NCBI GenBank assembly: GCA_036272735.1
Contig: DATAYF010000011.1
Location: forward strand, 1 to 14,519
Length of the DNA stretch: 14,519 nt
Direction of reading: 5' to 3'
Origin: DATAYF01 sp036272735
GTDB taxonomy: Bacteria > Chloroflexota > Ktedonobacteria > Ktedonobacterales > Ktedonobacteraceae
Shown here: one piece after another, positions 8,080-13,893 of the stretch
How positions within the stretch are numbered: position 1 is the first letter of the stretch
Layout of the letters: each line of letters begins with the position of its first letter
Notes under the pieces: model-generated
What the model saw: the letters and a program-made list of their open reading frames with translations, nothing else
What the model was told of the DNA's origin: nothing
The model's database searches: none
Translations under genes and position numbers: made by a program

Positions 8080-8088
8080 ATTGTATCA
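8080..8088 (-). promoter_or_regulatory. Extended -10 promoter for the two-component operon
   Basis: Read on the minus strand, 8088 to 8080 is TGATACAAT, an extended -10 (TGn-TATAAT with one mismatch). It lies about 60 nt upstream of the kinase ATG. The -35 region (8103-8108, GGTTTA) is weak. It is the only promoter-like element seen on this strand ahead of the operon. Confidence 0.4.
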
Positions 8089-8625
8089 CAATTTCCCCTC
8101 TATAAACCACCGTACTAATTGGCTTGACAAGCGGTGCGAATTATATTCCTTGCTGGCTCGATTTTGCATGCGCTCTTTGGGTGTCACTGGCAATTTTTGA
8201 GAGGAGTACGCACAGGCCAGGCTGTGATAGCTATTTGGTACTACGCCGCCGCATCCTCGTGCCTGTGGCGTTTACCGTGATGGGTGGTAAGAAAAACCAC
8301 TGAGAGCGTGGTAGGGAAAACGTACGTATCGAATGAACCCTATTGAAAATCCCGTCACTCGAACCCAAAAATGAGGTGTATTGGGAAGAAATCAGGTACC
8401 CTATAGCTGAAATATCAGGTACACACCTGATGCCGAGTCTACATTGTAGCGGTAAGCTTTTCTTGAAAGGCCCAATAGATGCTGTGAAAAAGCTGATGAT
8501 ACATACGCATATCCTTGCCGTAGAAGGTAAGCGAAAGAGGCAAAGGCAACGCGTGTCGCCGCTCATAGACAAGAACGTGGTGGGCTTCCTGGAACACACG
8601 AGGGGTACACGTGAAAACAGATCTA
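8089..8625. other. Long divergent intergenic region between kinase and cytochrome operons
   Basis: More than 500 bases with no credible gene. Open frames exist on both strands (8343-8633 plus, 8231-8650 minus), but they have no ribosome site, no family resemblance and a composition like non-coding DNA. The region carries the palindrome at 8414-8431 and a matching half-site at 8391-8399. An untranslated regulatory RNA here cannot be excluded. Confidence 0.5.
8391..8431. promoter_or_regulatory. Operator-like palindrome with upstream half-site
   Basis: ATCAGGT-ACAC-ACCTGAT (8414-8431) is a perfect 7-bp inverted repeat with a 4-bp spacer. The half-site ATCAGGTAC occurs again at 8391-8399, exactly 23 bp from the copy at 8414-8422, about two helical turns. 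This is typical of binding by cooperating dimers, such as a NarL-type regulator, though the sequence is not a known NarL heptamer. It lies about 200 bp upstream of the cytochrome promoter. Confidence 0.45.
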
Positions 8626-8634
8626 TGGTATAAT
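8626..8634 (+). promoter_or_regulatory. Extended -10 promoter of the cytochrome b/Rieske operon
   Basis: TGGTATAAT is a perfect extended -10 element about 75 nt before the first gene. The -35 position (about 8606-8611) has no good match, as is common for this promoter type. Transcription should start near 8641 and the leader would include the hairpin at 8679-8693. Confidence 0.55.
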
Positions 8635-8678
8635 CAGCCACACAGTTCAAAGATTTGTGCTAATATCTTAATTCATTC

Positions 8679-8693
8679 GATCAAAACTTGATC
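8679..8693 (+). promoter_or_regulatory. Leader inverted repeat just before the ribosome site
   Basis: GATCAA-AAC-TTGATC has 6-bp perfect arms and a 3-nt loop. It lies 5 nt upstream of the GAGGAGG ribosome site (8699-8705) of the cytochrome b gene. It could modulate translation as a small hairpin, or bind a repressor; both are inference. Confidence 0.35.
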
Positions 8694-8709
8694 CTTTTGA
8701 GGAGGCGCA

Positions 8710-9525
8710 GTGAGCTCTTCTACTCCTAACAAAAGCTTACTTGACACGGCGACGCAGAAAATGGTCGAGAGTCAGTTGTGGCGTTCTATTTTTCGCCATG
8801 GCTATCCTGACACCCCACTTAACCAGTCTCTGGTGATGATGGGCAATGTATTTCTGCATATCCATCCAGTAAAAGTTAGCCGTCAGGCTATGAGAATCAC
8901 CTACACCTGGTGTATGGGTGGCATCTCGTTCTTCTTGTTCTTGCTGTTGACCATCACCGGCGTCTTTTTGATGTTTTATTACATCCCGAGCACCGATCTC
9001 GCTTATCAAAACATCACGCAGTTGAGTAGTGCGGTCTCGTTTGGTCATCTCGTGCGCAACATGCATCGCTGGGCTGCCCACTTGATGGTCGTTTCGGTGA
9101 CGCTCCATATGATTCGCGTCTTTTATCACGGCGCGTATAAGCCACCAAGAGAATTCAACTGGGTGGTCGGTGTGATGCTCTTTTTCGTCACGTTGTTCTT
9201 GAGTTTCACCGGCTATCTGCTTCCTTGGGACCAGATCGCTATCTGGGCGATTACCGTCGGTACAAACCTGGCACCGTACGCTCCTATACTGGGCAATCCT
9301 GTGTATCAGGTGCTGGTCGGTGGTGGTGCTGTCGGTCAAGCGACGCTGATCCGTTTCTATGTGGGCCACGTAATTTTATTGCCGCTGGCGGCTGCCTTGC
9401 TGATGGCTGTCCACTTCTGGCGTATACGTAAGGATGGTGGCGAGGCTGGTCCTCCTCCTCCTGCTCGCCGTGAGGTAGAAGCCGAGGCTGATCGTTCGCT
9501 GGCTGGTGCCGGTGCTACAAAGTAG
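8710..9525 (+). CDS. Cytochrome b6-type subunit (N-terminal half of split cytochrome b)
   Basis: A 271-residue membrane protein with four helices (about 66-92, 118-140, 152-172, 215-238). It matches plant-type cytochrome b6 and the QcrB of Firmicutes. The heme ligands are H119 and H133 in helix B and H220 and H235 in helix D. The 15-residue step in helix D is the b6-type spacing (bc1 cytochrome b has 14). C68 in TWCMGGISF aligns with the cysteine of b6 that holds the extra heme c(n)/c(i). SFTGYLLPWDQIAIWA fits the quinol-site helix. It takes electrons from quinol and recycles them across the membrane in the Q cycle. The C-terminal 30 residues are a Pro/Glu/Ala-rich tail not seen in b6. Start GTG 8710 with GAGGAGG 4 nt upstream. 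It is followed by subunit IV, Rieske and cupredoxin genes. Confidence 0.93.
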   Translation: MSSSTPNKSLLDTATQKMVESQLWRSIFRHGYPDTPLNQSLVMMGNVFLHIHPVKVSRQAMRITYTWCMGGISFFLFLLLTITGVFLMFYYIPSTDLAYQNITQLSSAVSFGHLVRNMHRWAAHLMVVSVTLHMIRVFYHGAYKPPREFNWVVGVMLFFVTLFLSFTGYLLPWDQIAIWAITVGTNLAPYAPILGNPVYQVLVGGGAVGQATLIRFYVGHVILLPLAAALLMAVHFWRIRKDGGEAGPPPPARREVEAEADRSLAGAGATK

Positions 9526-9584
9526 TATCAAGGTGATCTGTTCCGTAAGTTCTACTACTACGGTGCTATGAGAGGATACCTATT

Positions 9585-10127
9585 ATGGCGATTGAACAGA
9601 AAGAACCAAAAGTGCAGACACAGTCGGCTGCTACCCAGCGACGTTACCGCACACTGGCTGTCGTCAGGCAGGAAGCTATTACCCGCGTTGAGAAGCCGTT
9701 GGAAGACTCCGTCTTTGTATGGCCTCACCTGCTGGTGCGCGAGTTTTTCGCGTCAGCGATCCTGATGGTGATGATTACGTTGCTCTCTCTGACGATTGAT
9801 GCTCCTTTGAAGGGGCCTGCCGACCCGAGCGCAACGCCGAACCCTGCTAAAGCTCCGTGGTACTTCCTGGGTTTGCAGGAACTTCTGCACTACTTCCCGC
9901 CGACTACAGCGGGCGTGCTGTTTCCAGGTCTTACCCTGGTTGGTCTTGCTCTGGTGCCTTATATTGATCGCAACCCGAGCCGCGCTTATTCTGATCGTAA
10001 GGTGGCGATTGTGACCTTCACGATGTTTGCTGTGTTCTGGGCGGTAATCACGCTGGCAGGCAGCTTCTTCCGTGGCCCTGGCTGGATCTGGGTCTGGCCC
10101 TGGCAGCACCTGTACTTCGATCTATAA
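9585..10127 (+). CDS. Cytochrome b C-terminal subunit (subunit IV-like)
   Basis: A 180-residue protein corresponding to the C-terminal half of cytochrome b, like PetD of b6f complexes. An N-terminal cytosolic stretch of about 45 residues is followed by three helices (about 53-71, 107-126, 139-162). The quinol-oxidation (Qo) loop reads NPAKAPWYFLGLQELL. The usual PEWY motif is APWY here (residues 90-93), so the Glu that helps deprotonate quinol is absent from its usual place. This PNPAKAPWY form is, as far as I recall, known in some bacterial menaquinol cytochrome b proteins. The end is Trp-rich (GWIWVWPWQHL). The ATG at 9585 has AGAGGA at 9571-9576. It lies 59 nt after cytochrome b6 and 31 nt before Rieske, in one operon. 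It forms the Qo site together with the Rieske protein. Confidence 0.92.
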   Translation: MAIEQKEPKVQTQSAATQRRYRTLAVVRQEAITRVEKPLEDSVFVWPHLLVREFFASAILMVMITLLSLTIDAPLKGPADPSATPNPAKAPWYFLGLQELLHYFPPTTAGVLFPGLTLVGLALVPYIDRNPSRAYSDRKVAIVTFTMFAVFWAVITLAGSFFRGPGWIWVWPWQHLYFDL

Positions 10128-10158
10128 GACAAAGCATTCACAATTCAGGGGAATAACT

Positions 10159-10869
10159 ATGAGTAGTATTGATACACCACCTATTACACCGCAACAATAC
10201 GAAGTTCTCCATGGTGGTGGTGCCGAAGCGGCGGAGATTGCCAAACAGCGTCTCTCGCGTCGGCGCTTCCTACGCCGGTCGATGCTGGCTGTGTGGGGCG
10301 TTTCCACAGCCGCCGCTGTGGCTGGCGCGCTCGACATGCTCTATCCCGCCCTGTCTAATGGGTTTGGTGCTACACTGAGCGTGGGGAAAAAGACGGACTT
10401 TCCCGCACAGACGCCAGAGCAGCTTAAACTGGCGATACAAGGCGTGTTTCACGCCATCTCTGCACGTGCTTATATAATTCACCTGGCTGCTGGCACCAAA
10501 TTCTTACTAAATGGTACGGACCTGGCAGGCGAGATGAATAACGAGAATATCGTGAAGGATAGCGATGGTACCTACTGGATCGCGCTCTATCAGAAATGCG
10601 TGCATCTCGGTTGTACTGTTCCATTCCGTGATGATTGCCACAGCTTTAAATGTCCTTGTCACGGTTCGCACTACAATGTTGATGGCGAATATCTCGATGG
10701 ACCTGCTCCGCGCAGCCTCGATCGTTTCCAGATGAGCTTTAGCGGAGGGAACGTGATGGTGAATACCGGCGTTATCAACAGTAGCGTGTTGCACCCTGAC
10801 AGTACCACGCGTCTGATAGCAGAACCTACCGTTCAGTGTAGTGCTGGTGGTGGTGGCGCTGCAGCCTGA
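10159..10869 (+). CDS. Rieske [2Fe-2S] protein
   Basis: A 236-residue iron-sulfur subunit. The N-terminus has a twin-arginine signal/anchor (SRRRFLRR at 33-40, then a hydrophobic helix to about residue 60), so it is exported folded and stays membrane-anchored. Rieske box 1 is CVHLGC (C147, H149, C152) and box 2 is CPCHGS (C165, C167, H168, S170). C147, H149, C165 and H168 bind the cluster; C152 and C167 form the usual disulfide. It accepts one electron from quinol at the Qo site and passes it on, normally to a cytochrome c1/f, which is not seen here. The nearest candidate acceptor is the cupredoxin protein that follows. The C-terminus is a short Gly/Ala tail. The start is ATG 10159 with AGGGG 7 nt upstream; the frame is open to 10072, but that would overlap the previous gene. 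Confidence 0.95.
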   Translation: MSSIDTPPITPQQYEVLHGGGAEAAEIAKQRLSRRRFLRRSMLAVWGVSTAAAVAGALDMLYPALSNGFGATLSVGKKTDFPAQTPEQLKLAIQGVFHAISARAYIIHLAAGTKFLLNGTDLAGEMNNENIVKDSDGTYWIALYQKCVHLGCTVPFRDDCHSFKCPCHGSHYNVDGEYLDGPAPRSLDRFQMSFSGGNVMVNTGVINSSVLHPDSTTRLIAEPTVQCSAGGGGAAA

Positions 10870-10888
10870 TTGCTGCCGCTTCTTTTTT
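10858..10888 (+). terminator. Weak intrinsic terminator or attenuator after Rieske
   Basis: GCAGC-CTGATT-GCTGC (10861-10876) forms a 5-bp stem, which can extend by two pairs past a mismatch. It is followed by TTCTTTTTT (10880-10888). It overlaps the stop codon of the Rieske gene. The short stem suggests partial termination between the b/Rieske genes and the cupredoxin gene. Confidence 0.4.
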
Positions 10889-10957
10889 ACGGCACTTCAT
10901 GAGTGCAAATGACTACACGACCGCTGTCTTTCATACACGGTTTTGAGGGGCAGCGGC

Positions 10958-10987
10958 TTGCGACCAAGAATACAGAAGATCGATAAT
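10958..10987 (+). promoter_or_regulatory. Possible promoter for the cupredoxin gene
   Basis: TTGCGA (10958-10963) and GATAAT (10982-10987) are 18 bp apart, matching 4/6 and 5/6 of the sigma-70-like consensus. Transcription would start near 10994 with a leader of about 44 nt. With the weak terminator just upstream, this would allow separate control of the cupredoxin and following gene. Confidence 0.4.
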
Positions 10988-11037
10988 GTTCCGCCAGTAT
11001 AGCTGTTGGGGCATGAATCAAGAGGTTGTGTGTTATT

Positions 11038-12042
11038 ATGAATATCGGGCAAGCTATTGTCGGTATTATTCTGCTGGTAATCGTTGTTGGCGGCTTGCTG
11101 TACCTATTTTACTCGCGGACAAACGCGGTTGAGAAAACTGGATATGGGGCGCTGATCATGCTGGCGGTCATCTCGCTGCTGATCCCTGTATTCTGGATTT
11201 TGGAAGGGAATAATCAGGCTTCTGCCAAGACACAGCAGTTTAACGTGGCTGTAAACCAGGGCATGCAGATCTACGCGCAGTTTTGTACAGACCAGTGCTA
11301 TTCCATTATCAACAGCAAAATTGCGAATCCCACGTATAACGGATATACGATTGCTGAGATGAATGCTATGAAGGATGACGATTTAAATAGGGTCATCTAC
11401 GCTGGTATTTATAATCCTCAGGCAGCCCATCAACCGAAAAGTTCAAGTTCTGTGCAGACAAGCGATAAGTTCGGCGGTGCTCTGGATGCGAACAAGGTTC
11501 AGTACCTGTTTGATTTCTTGCGCTCTGCTGACCCCACGTATCTGCAACAGAATGGCTATCCTAACCAGAACGGATTCGATCAATTAGCCGAGTACCTTCA
11601 GAACAATGATCCGACTGCCTACCAGGCTGCTGTTACGTTGGGGCAGCAAAATCCGACCTTTGGCGCTCTGGTTGATATGACCAAGCAGAAGACGGTAAGT
11701 ATCAATATCGTCAAAGCTGGCTCGGGTGGTGTCTCGTGCACAAGCCCGGTAGCCTGTTACGACAAACCCAATATCAAGGTAAAGGTCGGTACGGTAATTA
11801 CCTGGACGAACAAAGATAACCAGCCCCATACGGCCACGGCGATCAAGGGCGGTAGTACTGCGAATCCGCAGAGCAACATTGCTTCGCAAGTGTTTGATTC
11901 GGGACAGGGTGGTATTCAGGCTAATCAGACGTTTACATACACGGTTACTGCGAATGCCTATAATCTGAATAGCAACCATACCGTCATTTACTATTGTCGG
12001 TTCCACCCAACGATGTTGGCGCAACTGACGATTGTGCAATAA
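11038..12042 (+). CDS. Membrane-anchored cupredoxin with a heme-less cytochrome c-like domain
   Basis: A 334-residue protein in three parts. Residues 5-26 and 36-55 are two membrane helices. Residues 65-165 resemble a class I cytochrome c: GMQIYAQFC at the usual start, DLNRVIYAGI and a late GGALDANKVQYLFDFLRS helix. But the heme site reads C83-T-D-Q-C87-Y, with three residues between the Cys and Tyr instead of His, and no axial Met is evident. Residues 218-334 are a type I copper domain. H264 (QPHTAT), C320, H323 and M326 (CRFHPTM, the amicyanin-like C-x2-H-x2-M spacing) are all present. An extra Cys pair is at 234 and 240. It sits outside the membrane and probably takes electrons from Rieske in place of cytochrome f/c1. 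The ATG at 11038 has AGAGG 12 nt upstream; a TTG at 11026 directly abuts that site. The cupredoxin call is strong; the decayed cytochrome call is inference. Confidence 0.85.
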   Translation: MNIGQAIVGIILLVIVVGGLLYLFYSRTNAVEKTGYGALIMLAVISLLIPVFWILEGNNQASAKTQQFNVAVNQGMQIYAQFCTDQCYSIINSKIANPTYNGYTIAEMNAMKDDDLNRVIYAGIYNPQAAHQPKSSSSVQTSDKFGGALDANKVQYLFDFLRSADPTYLQQNGYPNQNGFDQLAEYLQNNDPTAYQAAVTLGQQNPTFGALVDMTKQKTVSINIVKAGSGGVSCTSPVACYDKPNIKVKVGTVITWTNKDNQPHTATAIKGGSTANPQSNIASQVFDSGQGGIQANQTFTYTVTANAYNLNSNHTVIYYCRFHPTMLAQLTIVQ

Positions 12043-12052
12043 TATTGTCGTC

Positions 12053-12078
12053 TTTCGCGTCCCATACGGGGCGCGAAA
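12053..12078. terminator. 11-bp hairpin between cupredoxin and membrane-protein genes
   Basis: TTTCGCGTCCC (12053-12063) pairs with GGGGCGCGAAA (12068-12078) with one G-U pair and an ATAC loop. It begins 10 nt after the stop codon. No T-tract follows on the plus strand, so it may stabilise the upstream message or end transcription only partly. Confidence 0.45.
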
Positions 12079-12147
12079 AGTTCCTATTCTGATCTCTGTT
12101 CATGTCTTTATCGTTGATGAATGACATGCTGAAAGGGATTGCGATCC

Positions 12148-13668
12148 ATGCAACAAGTTGTACCACAGCGGGAATCGGCAGAAAGGATGTCGTGGGCGCG
12201 TGCGCTCATCTTTGGCGTTGGGTTCTTCTTTATCGCCATGATTCTTATCGGGCAGTTTCCCGGCTTCATATTCTTTAAAATGACCGAGGCAAATTTGGCT
12301 GAGTTCCAGCGGGCCTGCGCAGCTCTGGCTGTTGTGGGCCTGGGCGGATTTGCTATCGTACAGGTTATTGTGCTGCTGTTTGATCCGAAACCTCTGATCC
12401 CGCCAGGGATTTTTACGGGCCTGGGAGCGATTCTCACGGCAGTTGGTCTGGCGCTTGCGCTCTGGGCAACGGGCACCGGATGTGTTCCGGCGGCGGCAGG
12501 ACAGTCGGTAACCTGCAATCAATATTTCCCATATGCCAGCACGCACCTCTGGCCTGTGCTGGGTGGTAAATTTCTCTGGTTCCAGATCGGTGCTGTCGAT
12601 CTCTCGATGGTTGGGATCGGCATATTGACTGTGGGCCTGGCGATGATTTTCTATAGCGTGCTTGCGATACGTGAGCAGCGTAATCCAGATCGTCGCGACC
12701 TGGGTACGACCCCAGCTATTCGCGGCATGATTATCGTTGGGACGTTACTGCTGCTCCTGTTCCTGGCCTTCTACACGCTCGTTAATGATCAAGGGTTGGC
12801 GCTGATATTGTTCCCGAAGCGTCCTTTTGTTGGTCAGAAGCTGGTTGATCTGGTTGAAGCGATTGTGCTGGGTGCGGCGATTTTTGTGACGCTTGCTGCC
12901 TTCGCACTACGTTTCCACTACTTGATGCGCCCGGTACGCAAGAAAACCATGTCTGGCCTCTATATGGTCGGGGCGATTGGTCTGGCTCAGACTGGCGCTA
13001 TTAGCCTGCTGGCCTGGATTGTTACCTATCCGCTGCTGGCCTGGATGCATAACTGGAGCTTCATTGGACTGAATACCTACCTGACTGTCTGCGGTCTTCA
13101 ATCCAACATCCCTGGTAGCTGTACATTCTCGCAGCAAGCGGGCTATATCATCGACGCGATCATTACTTCCAACTTCTTGCTGTTCTTGATCTTGGGTGTT
13201 GTTTTTGCGAAGTCCCATCGTAACCTGGTAGTGATTGCGAGTGTGGTAACGGTGGCTATTATCGGTGGCACAACGTTGATGTTGCACACCGATCCAAGCC
13301 AGATTTTGGTAGCGATGGCTCTCACCGTGGCAATGTTGATACTGGCCGGTATCTGGACCTCTGTGGCGCGCCGTGATTTCGCGCGCGTTGGTGAGAATAA
13401 CCTTGGCTGTATGGGGCAGTGGTTGGTAATCGGTACCTGCTTGTTCATTTATATTGCTGCTTTCGGCTTCTTCTCATTGCCTATCTTCAGCAATGATACT
13501 GAGGCAAATATTCTCTTTACTTCTGGCACAGTGATTCAAGCACCAGCACCAGTAGGACAGCCTATTACTACGCTTCCATCTTCTGACGCCATCATCACCA
13601 TGGTGATCATGGGTATTCTGGCGCTGATTCAGTTCTACTTCCTGATACGCAATCGTTATAAAGCCTGA
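12148..13668 (+). CDS. Twelve-helix membrane protein of unknown function in the respiratory cluster
   Basis: I do not recognise this 506-residue protein. It has about twelve hydrophobic helices (near 18-36, 57-78, 88-107, 148-172, 193-212, 236-256, 271-297, 333-354, 359-378, 386-404, 425-447 and 480-500). The N-terminus (MQQVVPQRESAERMSWARA) is polar and probably cytosolic. Two loops each hold a Cys pair (C112/C123 and C315/C325) that could form disulfides outside. There is no heme-type His pattern across helices and no CxxCH. The ATG at 12148 has AAAGGGA 9 nt upstream; the in-frame TTG at 12139 would overlap that site. It is the last gene before a strong terminator, so it belongs with the bc-type complex. 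A membrane subunit or assembly factor for the complex is possible but unproven. Confidence 0.75.
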   Translation: MQQVVPQRESAERMSWARALIFGVGFFFIAMILIGQFPGFIFFKMTEANLAEFQRACAALAVVGLGGFAIVQVIVLLFDPKPLIPPGIFTGLGAILTAVGLALALWATGTGCVPAAAGQSVTCNQYFPYASTHLWPVLGGKFLWFQIGAVDLSMVGIGILTVGLAMIFYSVLAIREQRNPDRRDLGTTPAIRGMIIVGTLLLLLFLAFYTLVNDQGLALILFPKRPFVGQKLVDLVEAIVLGAAIFVTLAAFALRFHYLMRPVRKKTMSGLYMVGAIGLAQTGAISLLAWIVTYPLLAWMHNWSFIGLNTYLTVCGLQSNIPGSCTFSQQAGYIIDAIITSNFLLFLILGVVFAKSHRNLVVIASVVTVAIIGGTTLMLHTDPSQILVAMALTVAMLILAGIWTSVARRDFARVGENNLGCMGQWLVIGTCLFIYIAAFGFFSLPIFSNDTEANILFTSGTVIQAPAPVGQPITTLPSSDAIITMVIMGILALIQFYFLIRNRYKA

Positions 13669-13691
13669 TGCGTTTGCATCGAAGCTACTCA

Positions 13692-13742
13692 GGGCGGAAG
13701 AGTGAGAACACCCGTTCTCACTCTTGCGCCCTTTTCTTTTTT
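13692..13742 (+). terminator. Strong intrinsic terminator closing the respiratory cluster
   Basis: Arms 13692-13709 and 13714-13731 pair over 18 bp with one mismatch around an ACCC loop. A TTTTCTTTTTT run follows (13732-13742). It begins 24 nt after the stop of the last membrane-protein gene. Confidence 0.92.
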
Positions 13743-13754
13743 CATGAGGATCCC

Positions 13755-13795
13755 AGCGCGGATACCCTCGTGCTTCAGCCAGGGGAGGAAGCGCT
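13755..13795 (+). repeat. IS200/IS605-type end hairpin, solitary
   Basis: AGCGC (13755-13759) pairs with GCGCT (13791-13795). Inside, CCCT (13765-13768) pairs with AGGG (13781-13784) and GC-TTCA-GC closes the loop. The order GGATACCCT...GCTTCAGC...AGGGGAGGA read on the plus strand resembles the right end of IS200/IS605-family elements. No transposase gene on the plus strand ends at it, so it is probably a remnant. Confidence 0.5.
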
Positions 13796-13893
13796 GTCCT
13801 TCCGATCAAAAAGACAGTTCTCGTCACGAGCGAGGGCATGAGCACTGCCGAAACCGGTAACATGTCTCTTATTTCTCTGTCTCATCAACTTCT

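Noticed and set aside
8124..8129. Perfect -35 hexamer TTGACA
   Set aside because: The nearest TATATT/TTATAT lies only 11-12 bp downstream, too close for a working promoter.
8343..8633. 96-residue plus-strand open frame in the long intergenic region
   Set aside because: TTG start without a ribosome site, Lys/Arg-rich low-quality product, overlaps the operator-like palindrome and the cytochrome promoter.
8231..8650. 139-residue minus-strand open frame in the same region
   Set aside because: No ribosome site, Cys/Ser/Arg-rich composition typical of non-coding DNA, and it covers the plus-strand promoter.
8737..9369. 210-residue minus-strand open frame
   Set aside because: Lies entirely opposite the cytochrome b6 gene, whose heme ligands prove the plus strand is coding.
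10072..10158. N-terminal extension of the Rieske protein
   Set aside because: Overlaps the subunit IV gene; ATG 10159 has a well-placed AGGGG and is followed by a proper Tat signal.
12101..12128. CATGTC/GACATG inverted repeat before the 12-helix protein
   Set aside because: Only 6-bp arms with a 16-nt AT-rich loop; expected by chance at this length.
13820..13830. CTCGT-C-ACGAG palindrome between the two IS-type hairpins
   Set aside because: Only 5-bp arms; no context links it to a gene or element end.
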